A stretch of DNA of 64,000 nt, taken from Pseudomonas sp. MWU15-20650 (GTDB lineage: Bacteria > Pseudomonadota > Gammaproteobacteria > Pseudomonadales > Pseudomonadaceae). Where the stretch lies: the NCBI RefSeq assembly GCF_023242475.1, contig NZ_JALJFG010000013.1, forward strand, positions 1 to 64,000, read 5' to 3'. The notes under the pieces are model-generated. The model was not told where the DNA came from, made no database searches, and saw only the letters and a program-made list of their open reading frames with translations. Below, piece after piece: positions 8,615-18,041 of this stretch. The first letter of the stretch is position 1, and every line of letters starts with the position of its first letter. Made by a program: the position numbers and the translations under genes.

Positions 8615-9283
8615 TTATTGACCGATGGCTGTGTACGATGTGCCCAGGTCGCTGGCCCAACCGTCAAGCACTGCCTTGACGTTGTCGGCGGTCATGACTT
8701 GCTTGTCGTTGTCCAGCGGGACGCCCGTGCCCTTGCGCACCACCGCGGCCACTACATCGCCGGTTGAACCATCCTCAAGCGACAGCTCCGTGGCGATTTC
8801 ACTGTCTTGGTCACGGATGCCGGCGGCGGTACTCACGCCCGCTGCGACCAAGGTGATCGGCAACCACTCATAAAACCGCAGGCCCTGGGTGCTGGTGGCA
8901 ACCCGCGTAATGGCGGGCCTTACCGTCAGGGTACCGGGTCCCGGTTGGGTGGCCAGTGGCACGACTTTGCCCAGTTCGGACCTGAGGGCCGAGTCGTAAT
9001 AGCCGGTGATGTTGGCGAGTGTGCTGTGTGGAATCCGCGCGCTCGGCTTGATGGCGGGGTAGAACTGGCTGGGTGCCAGGTAGACCTGCTTGTAGCGGCC
9101 GCGCTTCAAGGCCGGGCTGACCCAGCTCAGCACGGTCTGCCCCGAGGGCGACTGCTGTTCGCTGAGTACGCTGTAATCGTGCAAGAAACCGGTGTACATC
9201 TCGGGTTCGACCTTTTTGCTGCTACAGGCCGAGAGGCTCAAGGTGGCAGCCAATAACAGCGGCAGTGAGCAGTGGTTTCGCAT
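8615..9283 (-). CDS. DUF3313-like outer-membrane lipoprotein
   Basis: The 222-residue precursor has a lipoprotein signal (MRNHCSLPLLLAATLSLSAC, acylated Cys20, followed by SSKK). The mature part contains YTGFLHDYSVL, YKQVYLAPSQFYP, and a glycine/alanine-rich segment near LVAAGVSTAAGIRDQDSEIATELSLED, the pattern seen in DUF3313 lipoproteins of unknown function. The start ATG at 9283 overlaps the stop of the upstream gene by one base (TGATG), so the two are translationally coupled. Function is unknown. Confidence 0.75.
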   Translation of the reverse strand: MRNHCSLPLLLAATLSLSACSSKKVEPEMYTGFLHDYSVLSEQQSPSGQTVLSWVSPALKRGRYKQVYLAPSQFYPAIKPSARIPHSTLANITGYYDSALRSELGKVVPLATQPGPGTLTVRPAITRVATSTQGLRFYEWLPITLVAAGVSTAAGIRDQDSEIATELSLEDGSTGDVVAAVVRKGTGVPLDNDKQVMTADNVKAVLDGWASDLGTSYTAIGQ

Positions 9284-9594
9284 CAATGGGATTCCTTGGT
9301 TTTCGGGGCGTTTTCCGAGCACTCGATGTGCAGCTGGCCATGGGTCATGATCCAGTGCATGAGTTCGGCGATGGGAATGGAGTGGGCGTATTCGACCCAG
9401 CGGGCGGCGTCAGGGCTGTAATGCTCGAAGTAGCGGCGCAGCACGATCCGGTCTTGGTCAACCGCCAGCGCCAGGCATGCTTCCTGGAAAAGGATCGGGC
9501 TGTCCTGTTCCGGTGCCGTGGTGTGCTGGCTCAGGACCAATGGCCGTTTGGCGTCTTGCTCTTGCGTGGTATACCTGCTGTGCAACGTCTTCAT
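9283..9594 (-). CDS. Small hypothetical protein coupled to the lipoprotein
   Basis: A 103-residue soluble, mildly acidic protein. It has no signal peptide and no membrane helix, and I recognise no family. The ATG at 9594 has a very strong AAAGGGGGC ribosome site; the frame stays open upstream to 9678 without support. Its centre (ACLALAVDQDRIVLRRYFEHY and WVEYAHSIPIAELMHWIMTHG) looks alpha-helical. Its TGA shares a base with the ATG of the DUF3313-like lipoprotein gene, which suggests the two products work together. Confidence 0.6.
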   Translation of the reverse strand: MKTLHSRYTTQEQDAKRPLVLSQHTTAPEQDSPILFQEACLALAVDQDRIVLRRYFEHYSPDAARWVEYAHSIPIAELMHWIMTHGQLHIECSENAPKTKESH

Positions 9595-9753
9595 GAAAGC
9601 CCCCTTTGAATCGACGGCCAGCAGGATGCCTGAGGGGCGTTGCCCGAAGATGTCCGGCTGATGTCCGCCACGAAGCAATGTTGCTCGATTGAAATAAATG
9701 ACCCGGGCGCCGGAATGGTTTTAGATGTCTTCCTTTTTGGCCTGGGGAGCTAT

Positions 9754-10470
9754 GTGAACGTGAGCAGACTGCTGATCGTCGATGACGATGTGGAAATTCT
9801 GTCATTGCTGAAGAAGTTCTTCGTCCAGCATGCCTATGACGTAGACGTGGCCCCGGACGGTGAAGCCATGTGGGCGGCGATCGCACAGCATCGGCCGGAC
9901 ACCATCATCCTCGACCTCATGCTGCCCGGCGAAGGCGGCCTTAGCCTGTGCCAGAAAGTGCAGGCCCAGCTGGGGATTCCCACCATCATGCTGACGGCCA
10001 TGGGCGAGTTGAGTGATCGCATTGTCGGCCTGGAACTGGGCGCCGACGACTACCTGACCAAGCCGTTTGCCCCGCGAGAATTGCTGGCCCGCCTACGCGC
10101 GGTACAACGTCGCGCGGGCCAGCCAGTCAGCGTCCCAGGCGAGCGCTCACGGCCGGTGATTGCCTTCGCCGGTTGGCATCTGGATGTCACCTGCCGCGAG
10201 CTGCGTTCCCCCGAGAACGTGATGATTCCGCTGTCCGGTGGCGAGTTCGACTTGCTGGTGGTGTTTCTCGAACATCCGCAGCGCATCCTCACCCGCGAAC
10301 AATTGATCGACCTGACCCACGGCCAGGGCCACGACGCCTTCGACCGCAGCATTGATGTGCAGGTCAGCCGGCTGCGGCGCAAGATCGAACCGGATTGCAA
10401 GCGCCCGGACCTGATCCGTACGGTACGCAATGGCGGCTATATGTTCACCGCCCAGGTCACCCGGTCGTGA
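9754..10470 (+). CDS. OmpR-family two-component response regulator
   Basis: The 238-residue protein has a receiver domain (about 5-118) with the acidic pair in LLIVDDD, the phospho-acceptor Asp54 in TIILDLMLPG, and the conserved Lys in YLTKPF. A C-terminal winged-helix DNA-binding domain (about 140-235) carries SGGEFDLLVVFLEHP and DRSIDVQVSRLRRKIE. The start is most likely GTG at 9754 behind GGGGAG; GTG at 9760 is an alternative. Its TGA overlaps the kinase GTG (GTGA), so both are made from one transcript. The adjacent, convergent RND efflux operon is a plausible target. Confidence 0.9.
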   Translation: MNVSRLLIVDDDVEILSLLKKFFVQHAYDVDVAPDGEAMWAAIAQHRPDTIILDLMLPGEGGLSLCQKVQAQLGIPTIMLTAMGELSDRIVGLELGADDYLTKPFAPRELLARLRAVQRRAGQPVSVPGERSRPVIAFAGWHLDVTCRELRSPENVMIPLSGGEFDLLVVFLEHPQRILTREQLIDLTHGQGHDAFDRSIDVQVSRLRRKIEPDCKRPDLIRTVRNGGYMFTAQVTRS

Positions 10471-11801
10471 TCCGCCGCCTCTTGCGCCGCGACACCCTGA
10501 ACCGTCGGATAGCCCTGACCATCGTCGCGGCGATGCTGGCTTCACTGGCCCTCAATGCCTTGTTCGTTCAGGTTGCCGGCGTCTGGGCGCGTCCGCCCAT
10601 CGACCGCACTGGCTTACTGGAGCAATTGGCCGCGACGTCAAAAGTCATCGAGGCCGCGCCTGTGCCGTTGCGCTCGCAACTGGCGCAAGCGGCCAGCAGT
10701 GCCAGCCTGCACGTCACCTGGAGCGCCCAGCCAGCGGATTTCGGGCTTCCCACTCGCGGCAGCCATTTACAAGCCGGCAGTGTGCCAGGGCTGCAGGAAT
10801 TGTTCGGTGTTGATCGAAACATCCAGGTGTTCAACCCGGACGATTGGCCCAGTGGCAGCGCCGAGGCACGCTATATGGCGCTCATCCAGCTGCACGATGG
10901 CAGCTGGTTGTCGTTTACGCCTTCTGAACGTAGCTGGGGGTTGAGCGCAAGCACGCGGATCGCAGTGATCATCGCCCTGGGGTTGATCGCGACGCTGTTG
11001 GTTGCCTGGGTCGCCACCCGGCAGTTGGCCATGCCGTTGCAACGCTTCGCCAGCGCCGCCAGGCGCTTCGGTGGCGACCTGCGGGCGCCGCCCATCGACA
11101 TTGAAGGGCCCCACGAGATACGCCAGGCGATCATCGCGTTCAACACCATGCAGGCACAGATTCAGCATTTCATCGGCGAGCGCACGCACATGCTGGCCGC
11201 CATTTCCCATGACTTGCGCGCGCCGTTGACCCGGATGCGGCTGCGCAGCGAGTTCATGGAAGACCTTGACCACCAGCGCAAACTGATTCGCGATGTCGAG
11301 GAAATGCAGTCGATGATCAACGCCGCGCTGGCGTTCTTTCGCGAAGACACCGACCCGGAGCCCAGCACGGCATTCGACCTGTCGGAATTGCTGCAAACCA
11401 TCATCGATGACTACCGCGACCAGCACATTGACGTCGACTTCAGCGGCCCGTCGCATGTGGTCTATCACGGCCGTCCGCTGGGGATCAAACGGGTGATCGT
11501 CAACCTGCTGGAAAACGCCACCAAATATGCCCAGCACCCGGGCATCACGCTGAGCGTGGGCCCTCACGCGATCTGCATCGAGGTCAGCGATGAAGGCCCG
11601 GGAATCCCCGAAACGGCCCTGGAGCGCGTATTCGATCCGTTCTTTCGCCTCGAAGCTTCGCGCAACCGCAATACCGGCGGGGTAGGGCTCGGGCTCTCGG
11701 CGGCACGCGCCATTGTTCGCGAACAGGGAGGCGATCTGACGCTGAGCAATCGCCACGGCCAAGGGTTGATGGCCCGGGTCGAGTTACCCCGGGCCTGCTA
11801 G
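10467..11801 (+). CDS. Two-component sensor histidine kinase (EnvZ-like)
   Basis: This 444-residue membrane kinase has a first transmembrane helix at about 13-35 and a periplasmic sensor segment of about 130 residues. A second helix follows (IAVIIALGLIATLLVAWVA), then a HAMP linker. The dimerisation helix carries His248 in MLAAISHDLRAPLTRMRLRSE, and the ATPase domain has the N box NLLENATKYA, G1 DEGPGIPE and G2 GVGLGLSAARAIV. GTG at 10467 lies in a 4-nt GTGA overlap with the response regulator. Its 3' end overlaps the convergent RND pump gene by 3 nt. The signal sensed is unknown. Confidence 0.9.
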   Translation: MIRRLLRRDTLNRRIALTIVAAMLASLALNALFVQVAGVWARPPIDRTGLLEQLAATSKVIEAAPVPLRSQLAQAASSASLHVTWSAQPADFGLPTRGSHLQAGSVPGLQELFGVDRNIQVFNPDDWPSGSAEARYMALIQLHDGSWLSFTPSERSWGLSASTRIAVIIALGLIATLLVAWVATRQLAMPLQRFASAARRFGGDLRAPPIDIEGPHEIRQAIIAFNTMQAQIQHFIGERTHMLAAISHDLRAPLTRMRLRSEFMEDLDHQRKLIRDVEEMQSMINAALAFFREDTDPEPSTAFDLSELLQTIIDDYRDQHIDVDFSGPSHVVYHGRPLGIKRVIVNLLENATKYAQHPGITLSVGPHAICIEVSDEGPGIPETALERVFDPFFRLEASRNRNTGGVGLGLSAARAIVREQGGDLTLSNRHGQGLMARVELPRAC

Positions 11802-14800
11802 GCCGTGCCCACGGGCTCCGGGCCTGTGAGTGGCTGGGCTTCCTGATGGTGGGTGCTGCCAATGAACATATACATCGCCGGCACCATGAACAGCGTCAGG
11901 ATCGTGCCGATCGACAGCCCGGCGAAGATCACCAGGCCCATGTCATGCCGCCCCGCAGCGCCCGCACCCGAGGCCCAGACCAGTGGCACCACGCCCAGGA
12001 CCATCGCGGCCGTGGTCATCAGGATAGGGCGCAAGCGCACGGCGGCGGCCTCTTCAATCGCCTCACGCTTGCTGCGGCCTGCGCGTTGCAACGCGTTGGC
12101 AAACTGCACGATCAGGATCCCGTGCTTGGTGATCAACCCCAGCAACGTCACCAGGCCCACTTGGGTGTACACGTTGATGGAGGCGTAGCCCATGGTGATG
12201 AAGGCCAGCGCGCCAAACAGCGCCGGCGGCACCGAGAACAGAATCACCACCGGGTCGCGGAAGCTCTCGAACTGGAAGGCCAGGGCCAGGTAGACGATCA
12301 GAATCGAGAACATCAGCAGCCCGAAGAACCCGCCGGACTCCTGCATGAACTGCCGCGACTCGCCGGAAAAGTCCGAGGTGTAGCCCGAGGGCGCCACGTT
12401 GTGCAGGATCGTGTTCAGTTTCGCCAGCAACTCCCCTTGGGCCACGCCACTGACACCGGACAGGGTTGCCGAGTTGAGTTGCTGGAAGTGGTTGATCGAT
12501 TCCGGCTGCGTCGAGGTCTCGATATGCGCCACCGTACGCGCCGGGATCATCGCCCCCGAAGGCGTGCGGATGTAGTAATCGAGGATTTGATCCGGGTTGA
12601 GGCGGTCAACCTGCAACACCTGGGGAATGACTTTGTACGAACGCCCGGCGGTCGAGAAGTAGTTCACGTAGTTGCCGCCTAACGCCGCAGACAGGGCGGC
12701 CCCCACGTCCGCTTGGGTCATGCCCAGCGCAGCAATTTTTTCACGGTCAACCACCAGCCTGGCTTGGGGCTTGTCCAGTTTCAAATCCATGTCGGCGAAC
12801 CAGAACAATTGTTGCTTCTGGGCCTCTGCCATCACCGCTTGTGCGACTTCATTGAGGTTTTCCACCGAGTCGGTGGTGGTAATCACAAATTGCACCGGCA
12901 AACCCTGGGCGCCTGGCAGCGATGGCAGTGGGAAGGCGGCGATGGTTGCCCCGGGTACCTGGTTCCACTTTTTCTGCAGGTCCAGGATCAACTGGGCCTG
13001 GGAGCGCGTCCGGTCGCCCCAGGACTTGAGCAACACGCCGCCCAGCCCCTGGTTGAGTGCAGGCAGGCCGGTCAGTTGGAACATCTGCGCGTATTCAGGT
13101 TCTTTGTTGGCGATCTGGAACGCCTGGTCGGCAATGCGCTCCATCTGCTGCGGCGAGGCCGTCGGCGGGCCTTTGATTTGCATGAAGACCAGCCCCTGGT
13201 CCTCGGTGGGGGACAGTTCGCTTTTGGCGGTCATGCCACTGGCGGCCACCAACAGGAACAGCACAAAGCCAAACGTGACCAGCACCGGCCAGACGTTCAG
13301 GCCGCCTGACAGTACACGGTGGTAACGCCGCCGCAGCCAGTCGAAATACTGATCGAGCCGCCGCGCGAAACGACCTTCTTCCTGCCCGGACTTGAACAGC
13401 CGCGAGGTCATCATCGGTGACAGCGTCAACGCCACCACGGCCGACACGGTCACCGCGCCCGCCAACGAGAAACAGAACTCCTTGAACAGGGCGCCGGTGA
13501 GCCCGCTGCGCAACCCGATGGGCACGTACGCAGCAATCAACACCACGGTCATCGCGATGATCGGCCCGCCCAATTCCCGCGCCGCAATCAACGCGGCCTC
13601 CAAGACGCCTTTACCTTCCTCCTTGATATGGCGGTCGACGTTCTCCACCACAATGATCGCGTCGTCCACCACCAAGCCTATCGCCAAGACCAGGGCGAGC
13701 AGGGTCAGCAGGTTGATCGAATACCCCAGCAGGTACATGACAAAGAAGGTGCCGACCAGCGACAGCGGGATCGCCACCAACGGCACGATCACCGCGCGGA
13801 ACGAGCCGAGGAACAGGTAGATGACCACCGAGACGATGATCATCGCTTCGACCAAGGTCTTCACCACCTCGAAAATCGAGGTGTTGATGAACTCGGTGGA
13901 GTCATACACGATCTCGCCGCGCACGCCGGTGGGCAGTTGCGATTGCAGCTCGGGGAACGCTTCGCGCACGCTGGTGGCGACGGTCAGGATATTTGCCGTC
14001 GGCGCGACTTTGATACCGATGAACACCGAACGCTTGCCGGAAAACGCCACGCTGCTGTTGTAGCTTTCGGCGCCCAGGGTGACCGTCGCCACGTCCTCCA
14101 GGTACACCAGTGCGTCACCTTTGTGCTTGACCACCAGCCGTTTGAATTCATCCACCGTGTGCAAATCGGTGCCGGCCGTCAAATCGACCGTGACTGTTTG
14201 CCCTTTGGTGGAGCCGACGGCCGACAGGTAGTTGTTGTTGGCCAGGGACGTGGACACGTCCTGCGCCGTCACGTTATGGGCCGCCAGTTTGTCCGGGTCC
14301 AGCCAGGCACGCAGGGCAAACTGGCGCCCGCCCAGGATTTCTGCGGTTTGCACGCCCTGGAGCGAGTCCAGCTTGGGCTTGACCACCCGCACCAGGTAAT
14401 CGGTGATGTTATTGGTGGGCAGTGTGTCGCTGTAGAAACCCAGGTACATGGCGTCTGTGGTCTGCCCGACGGCAATCGTGAGCACCGGCTCCTGGGCCTG
14501 TGCCGGAAGCTGGTTCTTGACCGAGTTGACCTGGGTGTTGATCTCGGTGAGTGCCTTGCTCGCGTCGTAGTTCAGCCGCAGCGTGGCGGTAATGGTCGAG
14601 ATACCGGTGATGCTCGACGAGGACAGGTAGTCGATGCCCTGGGCTTGGGCGATGGCCGACTCAAGTGGCTGGGTGATAAAGCCGGCAACCGTGGACGCGT
14701 CTGCACCGTAGTAGGCGGTGGTGATGGTGACCACCGTATTCTCCGTGCGTGGCCATTGGTTGACGGGTAGCTCGAAGATCGAGCGCAGCCCCAGGATCAG

Positions 14801-14863
14801 GATGAACAGCGAGACGACCACGGCCCAGACCGGACGCTGAATAAAGGTATCGGTGAGTTTCAT
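11798..14863 (-). CDS. RND multidrug efflux pump, inner-membrane permease (HAE1 family)
   Basis: This 1021-residue protein has the standard RND architecture: 12 membrane helices and two large periplasmic loops. It has the helix 4 proton-relay motif (LVLAIGLVVDDAIIVVEN, two adjacent aspartates) and the helix 10 LITKHGILIVQFAN with the conserved lysine. Overall it resembles the MexW/MexK group more than MexB. It forms the drug/proton antiporter of a tripartite pump with the two genes upstream. The ATG at 14863 lies 9 nt after the membrane-fusion stop and has an AAAGGTG ribosome site within the spacer. Substrates are not predictable; lipopeptide or self-resistance roles are possible but unshown. 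Confidence 0.93.
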   Translation of the reverse strand: MKLTDTFIQRPVWAVVVSLFILILGLRSIFELPVNQWPRTENTVVTITTAYYGADASTVAGFITQPLESAIAQAQGIDYLSSSSITGISTITATLRLNYDASKALTEINTQVNSVKNQLPAQAQEPVLTIAVGQTTDAMYLGFYSDTLPTNNITDYLVRVVKPKLDSLQGVQTAEILGGRQFALRAWLDPDKLAAHNVTAQDVSTSLANNNYLSAVGSTKGQTVTVDLTAGTDLHTVDEFKRLVVKHKGDALVYLEDVATVTLGAESYNSSVAFSGKRSVFIGIKVAPTANILTVATSVREAFPELQSQLPTGVRGEIVYDSTEFINTSIFEVVKTLVEAMIIVSVVIYLFLGSFRAVIVPLVAIPLSLVGTFFVMYLLGYSINLLTLLALVLAIGLVVDDAIIVVENVDRHIKEEGKGVLEAALIAARELGGPIIAMTVVLIAAYVPIGLRSGLTGALFKEFCFSLAGAVTVSAVVALTLSPMMTSRLFKSGQEEGRFARRLDQYFDWLRRRYHRVLSGGLNVWPVLVTFGFVLFLLVAASGMTAKSELSPTEDQGLVFMQIKGPPTASPQQMERIADQAFQIANKEPEYAQMFQLTGLPALNQGLGGVLLKSWGDRTRSQAQLILDLQKKWNQVPGATIAAFPLPSLPGAQGLPVQFVITTTDSVENLNEVAQAVMAEAQKQQLFWFADMDLKLDKPQARLVVDREKIAALGMTQADVGAALSAALGGNYVNYFSTAGRSYKVIPQVLQVDRLNPDQILDYYIRTPSGAMIPARTVAHIETSTQPESINHFQQLNSATLSGVSGVAQGELLAKLNTILHNVAPSGYTSDFSGESRQFMQESGGFFGLLMFSILIVYLALAFQFESFRDPVVILFSVPPALFGALAFITMGYASINVYTQVGLVTLLGLITKHGILIVQFANALQRAGRSKREAIEEAAAVRLRPILMTTAAMVLGVVPLVWASGAGAAGRHDMGLVIFAGLSIGTILTLFMVPAMYMFIGSTHHQEAQPLTGPEPVGTA

Positions 14864-14872
14864 GGGACACCT

Positions 14873-16060
14873 TTAATGTTCTTGGGGCGTCGGAGCCGGG
14901 TCGTTGAGCGGCGCGGCGCTGTTATTGACCTGCACCGGCGAGCCATTCTTGAGCTTCATCTGGCCACTGGTGATCAGCAGATCGCCTTCTTTCACCCCAG
15001 ACAGGATCGCAACCTGGTCGCCCCGGGTCGGCCCGGTCTTGATAAAGGTTTGTTGCGCTGTGAGCACGTCCTCGCCTTTGTCGTTTTTGCTCGAGGTAGC
15101 GATGAAGACCGTGGTGCCGTAAGGGTTATAGGTGACTGACGTCTGCGCAACGGTGAGGTAGCGCTGGGTTGCACCGGAATTGACCACGGCGCGAGCGAAC
15201 ATCCCGGGCACCAGGTTCTGCTTGGGGTTTTCGACGGTCGCCTCAATGGTGACGTTGCGGGTCGTCGAGTCGAATTGCGTGTCGATGGTGCTGATCCGGC
15301 CCGTGAAGGTTTGGTTGGCGAGACCGTCAGCGCTGACGGAGACGCTTTGGCCGATGGCGATAGCCTCCAGTTGGGTCTGCGGTACCGTGAAGTCGATGTA
15401 GATGGGGTCGAAGGTCTGCAGCGTGGCGATTTTGTCGCCGGGGTTGAGGTATTGGCCGGGGTTGACGCTGGTTATCCCGATGCGCCCGGCAAACGGTGCG
15501 CGGATGGTTTTTTTCGCCACCAGCGCGCGCTGTTGTTCGGCGGCGGCGAGCTTGGCCTTCAAATCCGCCGTGTCGGTGTCAACCTGGGCTTGGGAGATGG
15601 CATTCACCGCCAATTGGGCCTTGTCGCGCTTGAGCACGATCCCGGCCAGGTCGGCCGTGGCTTCAAGGGAGTGAAGTTGGGCGATGTCGGAATCGGCATT
15701 CAACTGCACCAGCAGCGCCTGGGCGTCAACGTTCTGGCCAGGCTTGAAGCCAATCGTACGTACGATGCCGCCCACTTCAGTGGTCACATCCACGCCTCTG
15801 ACGGCCTTCATCGATCCCACCGCGGAGACACTCGGTTGCCATTCGGCGTACGGCACCTGCATGGCCGTGACCACGGCGGCAGGCAAGGGTACTTTTGACT
15901 GGGCGATCAGCGCCGAGATCTGCACAAATTTTACCCCGGCGATGATCGCGACAATCACCAGGACCACCACGACCATGATGAGCATGGGGCGCCACAGCCG
16001 GCGCTTGCGCGGTGGGCTGGGCTGGGGAGGCAGGGGGGAGGCGGTCTGGACGTCAGCCAT
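14873..16060 (-). CDS. RND efflux periplasmic membrane-fusion protein (AcrA/MexA family)
   Basis: The product is about 395 residues. It has an N-terminal proline-rich cytoplasmic stretch, then one uncleaved membrane anchor (MLIMVVVVLVIVAIIAGVKF), so it is anchored by a helix rather than a lipid. The lipoyl halves (VGGIVRTIGFKPGQNV and IRAPFAGRIGI) flank a helical hairpin (about 125-175), followed by beta-barrel and membrane-proximal domains. ATG at 16060 is taken as the start; an in-frame GTG at 16072 adds four residues, and neither has a clear ribosome site. It is the middle gene of the operon and couples the permease to the outer-membrane channel. Confidence 0.9.
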   Translation of the reverse strand: MADVQTASPLPPQPSPPRKRRLWRPMLIMVVVVLVIVAIIAGVKFVQISALIAQSKVPLPAAVVTAMQVPYAEWQPSVSAVGSMKAVRGVDVTTEVGGIVRTIGFKPGQNVDAQALLVQLNADSDIAQLHSLEATADLAGIVLKRDKAQLAVNAISQAQVDTDTADLKAKLAAAEQQRALVAKKTIRAPFAGRIGITSVNPGQYLNPGDKIATLQTFDPIYIDFTVPQTQLEAIAIGQSVSVSADGLANQTFTGRISTIDTQFDSTTRNVTIEATVENPKQNLVPGMFARAVVNSGATQRYLTVAQTSVTYNPYGTTVFIATSSKNDKGEDVLTAQQTFIKTGPTRGDQVAILSGVKEGDLLITSGQMKLKNGSPVQVNNSAAPLNDPAPTPQEH

Positions 16061-16089
16061 GGAGGTTCTCACTGTATCAATGATTCAGT

Positions 16090-17715
16090 TCAGTCGAGCT
16101 TCGCCGCATCGCTGGGCGCGGCCTGCGTGCGGGGCGGCAGGATTTCGTGCCACGACGGCAGGCCAAAACGGTCAGGCCGGCCCTGGGTGGCGGGGTCAAC
16201 GTCCGTGCGGTTCCACCAGCCGCCACCCAGGGCCTGGAAGAGCGCGGTGGTGTCGCTGTAGCGCGCGGCCTGGGTCTTGACGCGTGCCAACACGGTGTTC
16301 TGGTAGGTTTGTTGGGCGGTGAGCAAGTTGATGTACGCCACCGCCCCGAGGCGGAATTGGGCTTGTACCAGGTCCAGGTTGGCTTGCGCGGAGCGTTCAG
16401 CCGCGACCTGCTGGTTGAGCGCGTCGGCGTCGGCCTCCAGTGCCCGCAAGGCATTGGCCACGTCCTGGAACGCCGTCACCACGGTGCCCCGATAACGCGC
16501 CGCCGATTCGTCATAAGCCGCCACGGCCGCGCGTTTACGATGTTCAAGTGCGCCCGCATCAAATATCGGCTGGGTGATCGCCCCGGCGAGGCTCCAGACC
16601 CCGGAGCCCGACGAAAACAGCTGGGTCCCGCCCGCCACCGTGGAGCCCAGGGAGCCGGTGATGCTGAACTGGGGTAGCTGGTTGGCGACGGCCACGCCGA
16701 TGTTGGCACTGGCCTGATGCAGTTGCGCCTGGGCCGAACGCACATCCGGACGCTGGCCGACGATGGCCGAAGGCAGGCTGACCGGCAGTTCTTCCGGTAG
16801 GTGCAGGGAGGCCAGGTTGAACCGTTCATCCCGGTCCTGGTTAGGAAAACGACCGAGGTAGGCCATCAACTGGTTACGGGTCTGGGCCAACTGCTTCTGC
16901 AGGGGCGGCAAGGTGGCGCGGGTTTGTGCCAGCGCAGTCTGCTGCGTGAGCACGTCAGTATCGCCGATGGCGCCCAACCGCCGCTGCGCTTGCAGAAGGT
17001 CTAACTGGCCGCTCTGCAGCCGGATAATCTCTTCGGTGGCGGCGACCTGATCGCGCACCGAGGCCAGGCTGATCGCGGTATTGACCACATTGGCGGTCAA
17101 GGTGAGGTACGTCGCTTCCAGCTGGAAGCGTTCGTAGTCGGCTTGCGCGGTGGCGGATTCGATTTGCCGGCGCGTACCTCCGAACACGTCCGGGGCATAG
17201 GACACGCTCAGCGACGCAGAACTTACCGTAAGAATCGGTGACGAGGGTGCCCCCGTCGTGACCCCGGACACCTTCTCGCGGGCTTTCTGTACATTGCCGC
17301 TCACCGCAGGGAACAACGATGCCTGGTCGGCATACACCCGCTCGTTGGCCTGGCGCAAGGCCGCTTGTGCGGCGCTCACATCCGGGTTGGCGCGCAGGGC
17401 TTCCTCGACCAAGGCATTGAGCGCGGGCGAGCGGAACAGCGTCCACCATTGCCCGGGAATATCCATGCCCGCGATCAGCCGTTGCGCGGCGCCGCCGGCA
17501 TCGATGTCTGCCTGGGCGGTGCGGGTAAGTTTTTCGCGCGAGTAGTCGGCGTTCGCAGGTACATCGGGGCGTGCAAAATCGGGCCCTACGGTACAGCCGG
17601 CAAGGGCGATGCACAGCAGGCTCAACGGAGCCAGCAGGTGAGTGGAGCGAAAAAAGACGCTCAGGTGTGCTGCCTGTTGCGGGCCGGGTGCACGCTGCCG
17701 AGGCTGCTCTTTCAT
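16090..17715 (-). CDS. RND efflux outer-membrane factor, NodT/OprM family lipoprotein
   Basis: The 541-residue lipoprotein has its lipobox at IALAGC (Cys41) after an unusually long, glutamine/proline-rich leader. It shows two TolC-like repeats with long coiled helices (RANPDVSAAQAALRQANERV and RPDVRSAQAQLHQASANIG) and beta-strand segments. A C-terminal extension of about 50 residues (after ALFQALGGGWW) is proline-rich and unusual. It forms the outer-membrane exit duct. It is the first gene of the operon, whereas most RND operons place the outer-membrane factor last. Upstream lies an AT-rich promoter region shared with the divergent substrate-binding protein. Confidence 0.9.
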   Translation of the reverse strand: MKEQPRQRAPGPQQAAHLSVFFRSTHLLAPLSLLCIALAGCTVGPDFARPDVPANADYSREKLTRTAQADIDAGGAAQRLIAGMDIPGQWWTLFRSPALNALVEEALRANPDVSAAQAALRQANERVYADQASLFPAVSGNVQKAREKVSGVTTGAPSSPILTVSSASLSVSYAPDVFGGTRRQIESATAQADYERFQLEATYLTLTANVVNTAISLASVRDQVAATEEIIRLQSGQLDLLQAQRRLGAIGDTDVLTQQTALAQTRATLPPLQKQLAQTRNQLMAYLGRFPNQDRDERFNLASLHLPEELPVSLPSAIVGQRPDVRSAQAQLHQASANIGVAVANQLPQFSITGSLGSTVAGGTQLFSSGSGVWSLAGAITQPIFDAGALEHRKRAAVAAYDESAARYRGTVVTAFQDVANALRALEADADALNQQVAAERSAQANLDLVQAQFRLGAVAYINLLTAQQTYQNTVLARVKTQAARYSDTTALFQALGGGWWNRTDVDPATQGRPDRFGLPSWHEILPPRTQAAPSDAAKLD

Positions 17716-18041
17716 ATTTACTCTAATTAATCAGTTGGTTAACTGCTTTTTTTGTTGAGCAATACATGCAGGTACATCGGGCCGGGCGGCTGGGAAGTGG
17801 CTCGACGCAGAGCAGATTCAAGTCAGTGTAGGTGGTGTCGGGCACTACGCAATGTCAGCCGATTTCCAGGGCAGGGCGGTCGCACATAAAAATGCGCATT
17901 TCGCATTAATATTGAATTAGGTTATGCGTAATAAGTATTTTACACGCGATGCTTATAACCTCATCTTAGGTGCCCTTACCCATTGCCGAGACCGCGCGCG
18001 CGGATCGACTTGAAATGCCCGCAACGGCATCTGGAGCGAAC
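17716..18041. promoter_or_regulatory. Divergent control region: RND operon / substrate-binding protein
   Basis: This 326-nt spacer is clearly AT-rich at both ends and has no protein gene. A perfect inverted repeat AATGCG-CATTT-CGCATT lies at 17891-17907. TTAATCAGTTGGTTAACTG (about 17729-17747), near the RND operon start, is a second partly symmetric element. TAATAAGTATTTTACACGCGATGCTTATAAC (17929-17959) is a likely promoter segment for the rightward genes. Operator assignments are by position only. Confidence 0.45.
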
